64,000 bases of DNA from Samsonia erythrinae (GTDB lineage: Bacteria > Pseudomonadota > Gammaproteobacteria > Enterobacterales > Enterobacteriaceae), in NCBI RefSeq assembly GCF_004342665.1, contig NZ_SMBY01000003.1:248001-312000 (forward strand), in the 5' to 3' direction. This document shows, piece by piece, positions 8,936 to 18,908 of this stretch. The position numbers were made by a program, and so were the translations under genes. Position 1 is the stretch's first letter. Each line of letters opens with the position of its first letter. Below the pieces are notes generated by a model, which made no database searches, was not told where the DNA came from, and saw nothing but the letters and a program-made list of their open reading frames with translations.

Positions 8936-11667
8936 TGTGCGGCCTCCCGCAGATTTTCAACGGTCGCCCCCGCCAGTACCGGCGCAATTCCCGGCAAGCC
9001 CAGCGGTAAACCAACCTGTCCCTGACCCAGTTCCGCACTTAACCGCAGCGGGAGACGTAACGCCTGCCCGGCACAGGTCAACTCCAGCAACGCACCTTCA
9101 TTCACCCCCAGCGTCGCAGCATCCGCCGGATTCACCATGACATACGGCTCAGGCATGCGCTGTTGGATCACATCAGAACGTTGTGACATCTCATCACTGC
9201 CAAACAGGTGATAATACGGCGCAATACGCCATTGCCCCGTCTGTGGAACAAACGCCGCAGGAATATTATCGAAATAAGCCAGTGAGGCCTCTCCAACTTC
9301 AATGATGCGAACGCCCGGATCGCCGTGGCGCAAATGGCCGCCCACTTCATCCTGGAATTTGTTCCAGGCTTGCGGTGAGTTCCAACCCGGCGCCCAGGCA
9401 AAGGGGATGTGCTGACGGTTAGCCGTGGGACTGTTGTTCCCTTCCATCGAGAAGGCAAACATGGTGTCTTTGTCGACCGGCTGACGGGGTTCATGCACGC
9501 TGATATTGGCGCGCATTGCCGTCCGACCGCTGGCGCGAATAGGCGAACGCGACAGTTTTTGACCACGAATGCGGAACGATGCATCCGGCGCGGCATCTTT
9601 GATCGCCGACAGTTGCGGCAGCGCCGCGACACACGCGTCAATCACATTATCCAACTGCGTCCAGTCAACCTGACGGCTGTTGTAAGTGATGAATAATGAA
9701 TGCAGCCAGCGCCAGCTTTCCAGCATGACAACTTTGTCGTTGTAGTAGGTTGGATCATAGACCTGGAAGAAACGCTGCGCACGGCCTTCCTGATTCACCA
9801 ACGTACCGTCGCTTTCAGCAAAGCTGGCGGCGGACAGAATGATGTTGGCCTTATCCATGATACGGGTGCGCTGATGATCGACCACGATCAGGTTTTCCGC
9901 TTTTTCCAGCGCCGCGTCAACGCGAGCAGCGGAGGCATGGCGGTAGAGATCGTTTTCCAAAACCACTACGCCGTCAGCGTCGCCGCTTTCCAACTGAGCC
10001 AGCGCTTCATCCAGCGACCCGCCGCCCATCATCGACAAACCGATACTGTTTGCAGCGGAAGCGACAAAGGTAATCCCCACGTCGGAACCGCGCTGCTTCA
10101 GCGCCTTGGCGACGTTTGCCGCCGCGGAAATCACCTCTTCGCTGCCCGCGTTCGTTCCGGAAATGATGAGCGGTTTTTTCGCCCCAGCCAGCGCCTGAAC
10201 GATGATATCGACTTTCTGCTCAAGATCGGATGCTAAATCGATGACTGCGGGGGCGCTGTTATCCAACCCGTGCGCAATCGCGAACCCAAGGCGCGCCTGA
10301 TCGGAAACCGGCGCATGGTAACTCCAGGCGGCGATATCATCCAGACGGGTGTGATCCACGTTAGTAACAAATAACGGGTGTTTGGCATGCTGACCAATGT
10401 TCATGATCGCCGCGATCTGCCAGTCAGCCACTTTCTGAGCGGCTGCCATTTCACGCGCTTTGCCTTTTACCGCCTGACGAACGGCCAACGCGATACGCGC
10501 CCCGGTTTGCGTCAAGTCTTCACCCAGAATCAGCACCGCGTCGTAACCTTCAATTTCACGCAGCGCTGGCGTCCTTACTCCGCTTTCGCGTAACACTTTC
10601 AGGATTAATTGCAGACGTTGCTGTTCTTGCTGCGCGATACCGGTATAGAAGTTCTCGGCGCCCACAAGTTCACGCAGCGCAAAGTTGCTTTCAATACTGG
10701 CGCGCGGTGAACCGATGCCGATGGTTTTTTTCGCCTGACGCAACACGTCCGCCGCGCCTTGCAGCGCCTGCTCGGCATTCAGCGCGATCCAGTCTGCGCC
10801 CCGACGTTGCAGCGGCTGTGTCGGCCGATCTTTCCGGTTAACGTAGCCGTAACCAAAACGACCGCGGTCGCACAGGAAATAGTGGTTTACGCTACCATTG
10901 AAACGGTTTTCGATGCGACGCAGCTCGCCATAGCGTTCACCGGGGCTGGTATTACAGCCGACGCTGCACTGCTGGCAGATGCTCGGTGCAAACTGCATAT
11001 CCCATTTGCGGTTATAGCGCTCAGAGTGCGTTTTATCGGTGAATACGCCGGTGGGACAAACTTCGATCAGGTTACCGGAAAACTCACTTTCTAATACACC
11101 GTCTTCCGGGCGTCCGAAATAGACGTTGTCGTGCGCACCGTAAACGCCAAGATCTTTGCCATCCGCATAGTCCTTGTAATAACGAACGCAGCGGTAACAG
11201 GCGATACAGCGGTTCATTTCATGGGAAATGAAGGGCCCAAGATCCTGATTACGATGGGTACGCTTGGTAAAACGATAGCGGCGGAAGTTCTGCCCCGTCA
11301 TTACCGTCATATCCTGCAAGTGACAGTTGCCGCCTTCCTCACACACCGGGCAATCGTGCGGGTGGTTGGTCATCAGAAACTCAACTATCGTTTTACGGAA
11401 TAGCTTCGCTTCTTCATCTTCAATGGCGATGAACGTTCCCTCGGTCGCCGGTGTCATACAGGACATCACCAGACGACCGCGGGTATCTTCCGCGTTTTGA
11501 TACTGCTTTACCGCACACAGGCGGCAGGATCCGACGCTCCCGAGCGCGGGGTGCCAGCAAAAGTAAGGAATATCAAGTCCCAAAGTCAGACAAGCTTCCA
11601 GAAGGTTGTCTGCTCCGTTTACTTCATACTCTTTGCCGTCTACATGAATAGTAGCCATAGTCAGCAT
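8932..11667 (-). CDS. nuoG: NADH:quinone oxidoreductase subunit G (iron-sulfur, NADH module)
   Basis: I place the start at ATG 11667 (protein beginning [11 protein letters not shown], about 911 aa), which fits E. coli NuoG (908-910 aa); the longer open frame to 11733 adds 22 residues that look like translated intergenic DNA. The ATG three codons downstream (11658) is an equally plausible start with better Shine-Dalgarno spacing. The 2Fe-2S N1b ligands are Cys37, Cys48, Cys51 and Cys70; [12 protein letters not shown] and the CIACYRC block supply N5/N4; CQQCSVGC plus a later Cys (FLCDRGR) keep the extra cluster N7 found in E. coli. The rest is a molybdopterin-oxidoreductase-like fold. It forms the peripheral arm with NuoE and NuoF. 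Confidence 0.96.
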   Translation of the reverse strand: MLTMATIHVDGKEYEVNGADNLLEACLTLGLDIPYFCWHPALGSVGSCRLCAVKQYQNAEDTRGRLVMSCMTPATEGTFIAIEDEEAKLFRKTIVEFLMTNHPHDCPVCEEGGNCHLQDMTVMTGQNFRRYRFTKRTHRNQDLGPFISHEMNRCIACYRCVRYYKDYADGKDLGVYGAHDNVYFGRPEDGVLESEFSGNLIEVCPTGVFTDKTHSERYNRKWDMQFAPSICQQCSVGCNTSPGERYGELRRIENRFNGSVNHYFLCDRGRFGYGYVNRKDRPTQPLQRRGADWIALNAEQALQGAADVLRQAKKTIGIGSPRASIESNFALRELVGAENFYTGIAQQEQQRLQLILKVLRESGVRTPALREIEGYDAVLILGEDLTQTGARIALAVRQAVKGKAREMAAAQKVADWQIAAIMNIGQHAKHPLFVTNVDHTRLDDIAAWSYHAPVSDQARLGFAIAHGLDNSAPAVIDLASDLEQKVDIIVQALAGAKKPLIISGTNAGSEEVISAAANVAKALKQRGSDVGITFVASAANSIGLSMMGGGSLDEALAQLESGDADGVVVLENDLYRHASAARVDAALEKAENLIVVDHQRTRIMDKANIILSAASFAESDGTLVNQEGRAQRFFQVYDPTYYNDKVVMLESWRWLHSLFITYNSRQVDWTQLDNVIDACVAALPQLSAIKDAAPDASFRIRGQKLSRSPIRASGRTAMRANISVHEPRQPVDKDTMFAFSMEGNNSPTANRQHIPFAWAPGWNSPQAWNKFQDEVGGHLRHGDPGVRIIEVGEASLAYFDNIPAAFVPQTGQWRIAPYYHLFGSDEMSQRSDVIQQRMPEPYVMVNPADAATLGVNEGALLELTCAGQALRLPLRLSAELGQGQVGLPLGLPGIAPVLAGATVENLREAAQ

Positions 11668-11712
11668 GCTTCCATAATGGCCCGTGTCGCCACGGGCGCT
11701 AATCAAAAATTC

Positions 11713-11779
11713 TGTATACCCGCTATCTTTCAAAGCGTGGATACGTTAGTTCCGCGCGTTGAAATCCATTGGGTTTATG
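11713..11779. repeat. Imperfect palindromic element in the nuoG-nuoF gap
   Basis: The 178-base gap between nuoF and nuoG holds two 25-base arms in inverted orientation (11713-11737 and 11755-11779) that agree at most positions, sharing CGC-TTGAAA and GGGT-TA cores. The arm ends resemble the palindromic ATACCC...TTCAAG type of dispersed repeat that I recall from Yersinia, Serratia and Dickeya genomes. The rest of the gap (11780-11845) has no open frame of note. Confidence 0.45.
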
Positions 11780-11845
11780 AGGCCGGCTTATTTGCGCCGC
11801 CCTGCGGATACATTCGCTGCATCTCGCACTTACTCTGACAATGTT

Positions 11846-13195
11846 TTACCAGCGCTCTTTCAACAAGTTAGGCTGAATACCGCTAATCGCTTTAACATTA
11901 CCCAAGTACTGTTTTGAGAGGCCCGCTTCGAATTCTTCCCGGAAATACTTGATGGCACTTTGCAGCGGCTCCACCGCACCCGGCGCATGCGCACAGAAGG
12001 TGTTACCCGGTCCGAGGAAACGGCAAAGCTGCTCCAGCGTTTCGATATCGCCCGGCTGGCCTTCACCTTTCTCCAGCGCACGCAGAATCTTCACGCTCCA
12101 CGGCAGGCCATCGCGGCACGGCGTACACCAGCCGCAGGATTCCCGCGCAAAGAACTCTTCCAGATTGCGCGTCAGCGACACCATATTGATCTCATGATCG
12201 ACCGCCATTGCCAGCGCAGTACCCAAACGGCTGCCCGCTTTCGCGATATGCTCAAAATCCATCGGCAGATCGAGGTGGCTTTCCGTCAGGAAGTCGGTAC
12301 CAGCCCCGCCCGGTTGCCAGGCTTTAAGTTTCAGCCCGTCGCGCATGCCGCCCGCGTAATCTTCTAAAATTTCGCGCGCCGTGGTGCCAAACGGCAGTTC
12401 CCACAGGCCCGGGTTATTCACGCGACCGGAGAAGCCCATCAATTTCGTGCCCGCGTCTTTACTCTTACCCGCAGACAACCCCTGATACCACGCCGCCCCG
12501 TGCTCGATGATCGCCGGTACGTTACACAGCGTTTCCACGTTGTTGACGCAGGTCGGTTTACCCCACACCCCCGCAGACGCCGGGAAAGGCGGCTTGGAGC
12601 GCGGGTTGGCGCGACGGCCTTCCAGCGAGTTAATCAGCGCGGTTTCTTCACCGCAAATGTAACGTCCGGCGCCGGTGTGCACGAACAGCTCGAAATCGAA
12701 CCCGCTGCCCAGAATATTCTTGCCCAGCAGACCAGCCGCTTTCGCTTCTTCAATTGCGCGACGCAGGTGAACCGCAGCTTCAATGTATTCACCGCGCAGA
12801 AAGATGTAGCCGCGGTAAGCTTTCAGCGCGAATGCGCCAATCAGCATACCTTCAATCAGAAGGTGAGGCTCTTGCTCCATCAACAGGCGATCTTTGTATG
12901 TGCCGGGCTCCATTTCATCCGCGTTACACAGCAGGTAGCGGATATTCATGCTTTCGTCTTTCGGCATCAGACTCCATTTCAAGCCTGTCGAGAAGCCCGC
13001 GCCGCCGCGCCCTTTCAGGCCGGCGTCTTTGACCAGGGTAACCACCTCATCCTGCGCCATGCCGGTTAACGCTTTTTGTGCCGCGGCATACCCATTTTTA
13101 CTGCGGTATTCATCCAGCCATACCGGCTGTTTGTCCGCACGTAAACGCCAGGTCAGAGGATGCTGCTCAGCAGTCAGAACAATGTTTTTACTCAT
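11846..13195 (-). CDS. nuoF: NADH:quinone oxidoreductase subunit F (NADH/FMN site)
   Basis: 449 residues (E. coli 445). The FMN/NADH-binding glycine-rich region [16 protein letters not shown] is near residues 60-75, followed by [14 protein letters not shown] and [15 protein letters not shown]. The N3 4Fe-4S ligands are in [12 protein letters not shown] near residue 355 and the later NTFCAHAPG. NuoF takes hydride from NADH onto FMN and passes electrons to the cluster chain. Its ATG overlaps the nuoE stop (ATGA); the 178-base gap to nuoG is unusually wide for this operon. Confidence 0.97.
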   Translation of the reverse strand: MSKNIVLTAEQHPLTWRLRADKQPVWLDEYRSKNGYAAAQKALTGMAQDEVVTLVKDAGLKGRGGAGFSTGLKWSLMPKDESMNIRYLLCNADEMEPGTYKDRLLMEQEPHLLIEGMLIGAFALKAYRGYIFLRGEYIEAAVHLRRAIEEAKAAGLLGKNILGSGFDFELFVHTGAGRYICGEETALINSLEGRRANPRSKPPFPASAGVWGKPTCVNNVETLCNVPAIIEHGAAWYQGLSAGKSKDAGTKLMGFSGRVNNPGLWELPFGTTAREILEDYAGGMRDGLKLKAWQPGGAGTDFLTESHLDLPMDFEHIAKAGSRLGTALAMAVDHEINMVSLTRNLEEFFARESCGWCTPCRDGLPWSVKILRALEKGEGQPGDIETLEQLCRFLGPGNTFCAHAPGAVEPLQSAIKYFREEFEAGLSKQYLGNVKAISGIQPNLLKERW

Positions 13196-13767
13196 TGATA
13201 CTGCTCCAATAACGATTCAATGCCTTCCGGCGTCACATGGGTGTGGGTGTCCTCGTCAATCATCATTGTCGGCCCCTTGTCACAGTTCCCCAGGCAACAG
13301 GTCGGCAACAGCGTGAAACGTCCATCGAACGTTGTCTGTCCCGGTTTGATACTGAGCTTACGTTCAAGCGCCGCCTGTACGCCCTGATAACCGTTGATGT
13401 GACACACAACGCTGTCACAATAACGGATAATATGACGCCCAACGGGCTGGCGGAAAATCTGGCTGTAAAACGTCGCGACGCCTTCGACATCGCTGGCTGG
13501 GATACCCAGTAGATCGGCAATGGCATTGATGGCGCCATCCGGCACCCACCCACGCGCTTTCTGCACAATTTTCAACGCTTCAATCGACGCGGCACGCGCA
13601 TCTTCATAGTGATGTTTCTCGTGCTCAATGGCATCGCGCTCAGCGTCGCTCAACGTAAAAGCGTTTTCGTTGCCTAGCGAATCGACCACAGATTGTTCAT
13701 GAGCGTCATGACGCTCGTGACTGTCGCGATCGGGCATGCTGTTATCAAAAATTTTGTTATCAGCCAT
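13192..13767 (-). CDS. nuoE: NADH:quinone oxidoreductase subunit E (2Fe-2S N1a)
   Basis: 191 residues against 166 in E. coli; the extra length is a hydrophilic His/Asp-rich N-terminus of about 25 residues. From [17 protein letters not shown] onward the protein matches NuoE closely. The N1a ligands are seen as a Cys pair in [10 protein letters not shown] and a second pair in [10 protein letters not shown]. The ATG lies 2 bases after the nuoCD stop, with no good Shine-Dalgarno, so coupled initiation is likely; the in-frame ATG at residue 11 is an alternative start. It partners NuoF in the NADH dehydrogenase module. Confidence 0.94.
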   Translation of the reverse strand: MADNKIFDNSMPDRDSHERHDAHEQSVVDSLGNENAFTLSDAERDAIEHEKHHYEDARAASIEALKIVQKARGWVPDGAINAIADLLGIPASDVEGVATFYSQIFRQPVGRHIIRYCDSVVCHINGYQGVQAALERKLSIKPGQTTFDGRFTLLPTCCLGNCDKGPTMMIDEDTHTHVTPEGIESLLEQYQ

Positions 13768-13769
13768 AG

Positions 13770-15569
13770 TTAGCGGTCCACATCTGACATAACGAAATCA
13801 ATACTGCCGAGATAAACGATCAGATCGGATACCAGACATCCGCGAATGACAGAAGGGATCTGCTGCAGATGCGCATAGCTCGGCGTGCGAATACGAGTGC
13901 GGTAGCTCATGGTGCCGCCGTCACTGGTCAGGTAATAGCTGTTGATGCCTTTGGTCGCCTCCACCATCTGGAATGATTCATTGGCAGGCATGACCGGCCC
14001 CCAGGAGACCTGAAGGAAGTGGTTGATCAGCGTATCAATATGCTGCAACGTGCGCTCTTTCGGCGGCGGCGTCGTCAGCGGGTGGTCGGCCTTGAACGGC
14101 CCTTCCGGCATGTTATTGAGGCACTGTTCCAGAATACGCAGGCTCTGGCGTAACTCTTCAACTTTCAACATGACGCGGCTATAGCAATCACTGATCCCGT
14201 TACCGACTGGCACCTCAAAGTCAAAATTCTCATAGCCGGAATACGGACGCCATTTTCGGACGTCAAAACCAATGCCTGTGGCTCGCAGCCCTGCGCCCGT
14301 CACGCCCCAATCCAGCGCTTCTTTCGCATTATAAGCGGCGACGCCCTGGGTACGGCCTTTCAGGATGGTGTTCTGCAATGCAGCTTTGACATAGGTATCC
14401 AGACGGCTCGGCATCCAATCGAGGAATTCGCGCAGCAGGCGCTCCCAGCCGCGCGGCAAATCGTGCGCTACGCCACCAATGCGGAACCACGCCGGATGCA
14501 TACGGAACCCGGTAATTGCTTCGACTAAATCATAAATTTTCTGGCGATCAGTAAACGCAAAGAAGACCGGCGTCATCGCACCGACATCCTGAATATAGGT
14601 ACTGATATACAGCAGGTGGCTATTAATGCGGAATAGCTCAGACAGCATCACGCGAATCGTTTTAACGCGATCCGGCACCTCAATGCCCGCCAGTTTTTCT
14701 ACGGCAAGCACGTACGGCATTTCGTTAACGCAGCCGCCGAGGTATTCAATACGGTCGGTATAAGGAATATAACTATGCCAGGACTGGCGTTCGCCCATCT
14801 TCTCCGCGCCGCGATGGTGGTAACCCACATCAGGCACACAGTCGATAATTTCTTCGCCGTCCAATTGCAGAATAATACGGAAGGCGCCGTGTGAAGACGG
14901 GTGGTTCGGCCCAAGGTTGAGGAACATGAAGTCCTCATTTTCCGTGCCGCGTTTCATTCCCCACTCTTCCGGTTTGAACGTCAGCGACTCCATTTCCAGA
15001 TCTTCTTTCTGCTTGGTCAGCACGAAGGGATCGAATTCGGTCGCGCGCGCCGGGTAATCTTTACGTAGCGGGTGCCCTTCCCACGTCTGCGGCATCATGA
15101 TGCGCGTCAAATGCGGGTGGCCATCAAACGTGATACCAAACATCTCCCAGGTTTCCCGTTCATACCAGTTGGCATTCGGGAAAAACTTGGTGATGGTCGA
15201 TAAGTGTAAATCCTTCTCGTCCAGCGCGACTTTCAGCATGATGTCGCGGTTACGCTCAACGGAAATGATGTGATAAAAAACGGAATAGTCGGCAGCAGGC
15301 AAACCTTCGCGGTGAGTGCGTAAACGTTCATCCATACCGTGAAGATCGAACAGCATGACGTAAGGTTTCGGCTGTTTCTTCAGGAATTCGACAACATCCA
15401 GTAATTGCTCACGCTTCACCCACACAACGGGAATACCGGTGCGGGTCGCTTGTACAGTAAATGAATCTGGTCCAAAACGGTTACACAGTTCGCCAATCAC
15501 CGGATCATCAAGGTGATCGCGGGTTTGCCAGCCTGGCTGAGCGAGATCGTGCGTCGTTAAATCTGTCAT
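13770..15569 (-). CDS. nuoCD: NADH:quinone oxidoreductase fused subunit C/D
   Basis: 599 residues, the single fused polypeptide typical of enterobacteria. Residues 1 to about 190 are the NuoC (30-kDa) part, including [23 protein letters not shown]. Residues from about 205 are the NuoD (49-kDa) part, related to NiFe-hydrogenase large subunits, with [20 protein letters not shown] and the C-terminal DFVMSDVDR signature. NuoD forms much of the quinone-reduction pocket with NuoB. A 98-base spacer separates it from nuoB. Confidence 0.97.
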   Translation of the reverse strand: MTDLTTHDLAQPGWQTRDHLDDPVIGELCNRFGPDSFTVQATRTGIPVVWVKREQLLDVVEFLKKQPKPYVMLFDLHGMDERLRTHREGLPAADYSVFYHIISVERNRDIMLKVALDEKDLHLSTITKFFPNANWYERETWEMFGITFDGHPHLTRIMMPQTWEGHPLRKDYPARATEFDPFVLTKQKEDLEMESLTFKPEEWGMKRGTENEDFMFLNLGPNHPSSHGAFRIILQLDGEEIIDCVPDVGYHHRGAEKMGERQSWHSYIPYTDRIEYLGGCVNEMPYVLAVEKLAGIEVPDRVKTIRVMLSELFRINSHLLYISTYIQDVGAMTPVFFAFTDRQKIYDLVEAITGFRMHPAWFRIGGVAHDLPRGWERLLREFLDWMPSRLDTYVKAALQNTILKGRTQGVAAYNAKEALDWGVTGAGLRATGIGFDVRKWRPYSGYENFDFEVPVGNGISDCYSRVMLKVEELRQSLRILEQCLNNMPEGPFKADHPLTTPPPKERTLQHIDTLINHFLQVSWGPVMPANESFQMVEATKGINSYYLTSDGGTMSYRTRIRTPSYAHLQQIPSVIRGCLVSDLIVYLGSIDFVMSDVDR

Positions 15570-15667
15570 AAATAGGTCACCACATTAAATGTGCTAATTC
15601 TGTATCTGATGATGGCCGCACACTATTATCGGGGTATTACACGACCACCGTACTCATCATCTACAGG

Positions 15668-16342
15668 TCAAATCTCATCAGGCGAACGCAGATTAGTCAC
15701 CGCGATTCGCTCGCCGCGCTTACGCTCACGCTCAGATTGCATATTGGCGCGGTAAACGCCCTGTTCACCCACCACCCATGACAGAGGACGGCGTTCTTTA
15801 CCGATGGATTCTTTCAGCAACAGCAACGCTTGCATATAAGCTTCAGGACGAGGCGGACAGCCAGGGATATACACATCGACGGGCAGGAACTTATCCACCC
15901 CCTGAACAACAGAGTAAATGTCGTACATACCGCCGGAATTCGCACATGCCCCCATGGAGATAACCCATTTAGGCTCAAGCATTTGCTCGTACAGGCGTTG
16001 AATGACGGGGGCCATCTTGGTGAAGCAGGTGCCCGCCACAACCATGAAGTCGGCCTGACGCGGCGACGCACGTAAAACCTCCGCGCCAAAACGCGCCACG
16101 TCGTGAACGGCAGTAAATGACGTCACCATTTCAACGTAGCAACAGGAAAGACCAAAGTTATAAGGCCACAGGGAATTCTGGCGCCCCCAGTTCACCGTAT
16201 CATGTAATGCATGTTCCAGTTTGCCCATATAGACACTGCGGTGAACATGTTGCTCCAGAGGGTCGGACACGATCTCCTGTTTTTGCAGGGGATAACGGTC
16301 ATTCTCACCGTTCGGCTCTATGCGGGTGAGCGTATAGTCCAT
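15668..16342 (-). CDS. nuoB: NADH:quinone oxidoreductase subunit B (cluster N2)
   Basis: 224 residues (E. coli 220). The 4Fe-4S N2 ligands are in place: the tandem cysteines of [10 protein letters not shown], then GTCFTKMAP and [10 protein letters not shown]2 is the terminal cluster that reduces quinone. The protein sits in the connecting fragment with NuoCD and NuoI. It follows nuoA by 17 bases. Confidence 0.97.
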   Translation of the reverse strand: MDYTLTRIEPNGENDRYPLQKQEIVSDPLEQHVHRSVYMGKLEHALHDTVNWGRQNSLWPYNFGLSCCYVEMVTSFTAVHDVARFGAEVLRASPRQADFMVVAGTCFTKMAPVIQRLYEQMLEPKWVISMGACANSGGMYDIYSVVQGVDKFLPVDVYIPGCPPRPEAYMQALLLLKESIGKERRPLSWVVGEQGVYRANMQSERERKRGERIAVTNLRSPDEI

Positions 16343-16359
16343 CTTAAAATGCCTCGCTG

Positions 16360-16800
16360 TTACTGCGGATGAGTGTTGGTAGTGTTGACGATGTCTGATT
16401 TAATGACCTGTCTTTTGGAACGTACCGGGGTCCAGTCAAGCGCCCCAACGCGCACCAGATAAATCAAACCAGCCAATAACACCAAAATGAAAATGGTTGC
16501 TTCAATGAAGCCAACCCAGCCGCTTTCTTTGATAGACACAGCCCAAGCGTAGAGATAGAGGGCTTCCACATCAAAGATCACAAAGAACATAGCGACCAGA
16601 TAAAATTTAGCAGACAGACGTAAGCGCGCCGAGCCAACCGAGTCGATCCCGGATTCGTAAGGCACGTTCTTGGCTCTGGCTCTGGCTCTCCCCCCCAGCA
16701 AGAACCCGCCAGTCAGCATGAAAACACACAGGCCTACGGCGATGATAAGGAATAGCGCAAAAGCCCAATGATGGGCGAGGATTTCAGTAGTTGTTGACAT
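16360..16800 (-). CDS. nuoA: NADH:quinone oxidoreductase subunit A
   Basis: 146 residues (E. coli 147), three membrane segments, with the conserved loop [43 protein letters not shown], where the acidic residues between TM1 and TM2 contact the quinone tunnel. First gene of the operon, so the operon promoter(s) must lie in the long upstream intergenic region. Confidence 0.96.
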   Translation of the reverse strand: MSTTTEILAHHWAFALFLIIAVGLCVFMLTGGFLLGGRARARAKNVPYESGIDSVGSARLRLSAKFYLVAMFFVIFDVEALYLYAWAVSIKESGWVGFIEATIFILVLLAGLIYLVRVGALDWTPVRSKRQVIKSDIVNTTNTHPQ

Positions 16801-17353
16801 TCTCTTTGCTTACTCATCAAAAGTGGCGGGTAACACCTCTGCTCTTTATCGGCAGTTAATGCGCCACATCGATTAAAAGGAAGGATTAATAACCACAAAA
16901 AAGCACGGAAACGTATCAGTCACGCCCTGCCTAATGTGATTGAGCCCCTAAATTTGCAACTTTTTTTCAACCTTACTAAAAATAACAGTACATTACTTTA
17001 CATGCACGCTGTTTTGTTAACAATTTGTGTTCTCACTCGGAGCTAAATCGAGTCAGTCCCCTCTCTCGTTAACCAGAGTGCAACGATACAGAAAGCAAGT
17101 TTGCCGCGTTACTATACCATTTTCACAGAAAATGCCTGTTCCCCCATGGGGTTATTAGGGGTATTTTTTGATCCAGCACACATTTTTATCAATTTAGTTA
17201 TTAAAAAAACCACAACGGTATTGGTTAAGGAAGTCGCTGCTTTTCACAACATATTTTTAATAAAAAAGAAATTGTGTTTTATAAAAAACAAAAACACTTA
17301 ACCCGCCACGGGGACGTTGGAAAGATAACGATCGACACGGTGTAGGCTAAGCC
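16801..17353 (-). promoter_or_regulatory. nuo operon upstream regulatory region (no gene seen)
   Basis: About 550 AT-rich bases between nuoA and the hexA terminator with no credible coding frame; the 66-codon plus-strand frame near 17101 is poly-A/T-rich and lacks a ribosome-binding site. In E. coli the nuo promoters lie far upstream of nuoA and respond to ArcA, NarL, FNR, IHF and Fis. I see an ArcA-like TGTTAACAA at about 17014 but no full FNR site (TTGAT-N4-ATCAA). Individual promoter elements cannot be assigned by eye. Confidence 0.5.
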
Positions 17354-17388
17354 ATAAAAATCAGCGAATCTGAAATACAGGGATTCGC
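17354..17388 (-). terminator. Intrinsic terminator after hexA
   Basis: On the minus strand GCGAATC and GATTCGC (plus-strand 17382-17388 and 17364-17370) form a 7-bp stem with an 11-base loop, then TGATTTTTAT. It lies 62 bases after the hexA stop and blocks read-through into nuo. Confidence 0.65.
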
Positions 17389-17449
17389 GCAGCCCCCTTT
17401 CGGAGGGGTGTCCCTACCCTCCCGGATGGCGTTCAGGCCTTCTTCACTA

Positions 17450-18400
17450 TTACATCATATCCTTCAGCAACGGGTCGGAAGCGCGTTTTTCACTCGCCGT
17501 GTCTGTTAACAGACTGACAGAGGTCGCCCCCGATGGCCTCCCTGATTCGATCACATTAAAAATCGCCGTTGCCAGTTCATTCTCCCGATTAGGATTCTGG
17601 CAGAGAAAATAACGCGTTTCCGGCAATCGCGGTAACCCTTCTTCCTCACCCAGTACCCGTAATTCCGGGCTCATCATTTCTACCGAACGCACCGTGACGC
17701 CCATGCCTGCTCTTACCGCTGCGCGTACCGCAGAAAGCGTGGAAGCAACATACGCGATTCGCCAGGGGATACCGGCCATCGTCAGTTGCTGCGTCGCCAA
17801 TGCGCGGAAAGGACTCGGCTCATCCAATACCACCAACGGCACAGGTTCTTCCCTCTGGAACTGATAATCTGCCGAGCAGTACCATAACGTCGGCGAGCTG
17901 CGCAATAATACATGAGGGAATACCGCGCCGTTCATTGTCGTAATGACAAGGTCTATTTTTCCCTGATTCAGCATTTCCATCATTTCAGCACTACGTTTTA
18001 CGCTAACGTTGACGGAAAGTTTAGGAAATACTGAGGTAACCCGATGTAGAATATAAGGAAGAATAGTGTCAGCGGTATCGTCAGACGCCCCGATCGTCAA
18101 CGTACCCTGAATATCGCTGTACATTAATGAAATACAAGCTTCGTCATTGAATTGTAATATTTTTCTGGCGTAGCCCAGAAACTGAATACCATGTTCGGTC
18201 AGCAATTTATTACGCCCGTGACGAGCAAAAAGTTCCTTGCCGACAAGTTGTTCCAGCCGTTGCATCTGCTGGCTGACGGCCGATTGAGTCCGATTCACGG
18301 CGGCGGCAGCGGCGGCAAACGTGTTTAAATCCGCAACGGCAACAAACGTTCTTAATAAATCAAGATCGAGATTAAGTACTGGTCGGTGTGCACTGGTCAT
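17450..18400 (-). CDS. hexA: LysR-type regulator HexA/PecT/LrhA
   Basis: 316 residues from ATG 18400, which has a GAAG Shine-Dalgarno 7 bases upstream; the GTG four codons earlier is less likely. Residues about 12-72 form a winged HTH ([38 protein letters not shown]), nearly identical to E. coli LrhA; the rest is a LysR effector domain. In E. coli LrhA represses flagellar flhDC and type 1 fimbriae. In Pectobacterium (HexA) and Dickeya (PecT) the orthologue represses extracellular enzymes, motility and virulence. The position beside nuo and divergent from alaA is the E. coli arrangement. The C-terminal ~50 residues diverge. The symbol could equally be lrhA or pecT. Confidence 0.92.
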   Translation of the reverse strand: MTSAHRPVLNLDLDLLRTFVAVADLNTFAAAAAAVNRTQSAVSQQMQRLEQLVGKELFARHGRNKLLTEHGIQFLGYARKILQFNDEACISLMYSDIQGTLTIGASDDTADTILPYILHRVTSVFPKLSVNVSVKRSAEMMEMLNQGKIDLVITTMNGAVFPHVLLRSSPTLWYCSADYQFQREEPVPLVVLDEPSPFRALATQQLTMAGIPWRIAYVASTLSAVRAAVRAGMGVTVRSVEMMSPELRVLGEEEGLPRLPETRYFLCQNPNRENELATAIFNVIESGRPSGATSVSLLTDTASEKRASDPLLKDMM

Positions 18401-18894
18401 ACGATTCTTCACTTATCTATTTTAATTTTAAAAAAATATTCCTGGTGTTTTATAACGATGTACTGGTAACGACCGATACATTTAAAAGACACTATCGCAG
18501 ACTTTCGGTAAGGGCAAACAAACACGTATATTTCGTTACCGCCATCGCCTTTTGCATGGGTAAGGCCTCAATAATGAAATGGCTCGCCAGCCTTAATCTT
18601 TAATTCAATAACAACCCACCTTTTTATTTTTCCTCGTAAAATAAACACATTAAGCATTCCACTCTGGTGCCCTTCTCCCTTCCGGTGAGAAACGATCAAT
18701 ATGACATCAGAAATTTCTCCCTTTTACCATATCGCACCACCCGACGAGTACACAACAACATAGTGCAGATGCGCAATCATTTGCAGCGAAAGCGATAATC
18801 ATTCTTCAAAAGGCCGTATAGGAGGAGTACATTAAGCGGGTTATGCTATTCCGCACGGGAATATGCGCTCTCTGTAAAAAGGTTCGTACAATTT
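18401..18894. promoter_or_regulatory. Divergent hexA/alaA intergenic region
   Basis: About 490 bases between divergently transcribed hexA and alaA, long enough to hold both promoters and, by analogy with E. coli lrhA, an autoregulatory LysR site. The part nearest hexA is AT-rich. The last 75 bases before alaA contain a strong AGGAGGAG at 18820-18827 that does not serve alaA itself. No individual promoter can be named with confidence. Confidence 0.45.
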
Positions 18895-18908
18895 ATGTCT
18901 CCGATTGA
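18843..18908 (+). CDS. Candidate 21-25 residue leader ORF overlapping the alaA start
   Basis: An ATG at 18843 opens a 21-codon frame (MLFRTGICALCKKV...) whose TGA (18906-18908) lies inside the alaA coding start in another frame. A near-perfect Shine-Dalgarno (AGGAGGAG, 18820-18827) is 15 bases upstream of this ATG, too far for best use, but only 3 bases before an in-frame ATT at 18831 (5 bases after AGGAGG) that would extend the peptide to 25 residues. ATT starts are rare. The frame may be chance; the evidence is the ribosome-binding site and the stop overlapping alaA. Confidence 0.25.
   Translation: MLFRTGICALCKKVRTIYVSD

Noticed and set aside
17168-17192. TTGAT...ATCAA as an FNR site upstream of nuo
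   Set aside because: The half sites are about 15 bases apart rather than the required 4, so it does not fit an FNR dimer.
17101-17301. 66-codon frame upstream of nuoA
   Set aside because: Lys/Ile/Phe/Asn-rich translation of an A/T-rich promoter region, no ribosome site, non-standard start codon.
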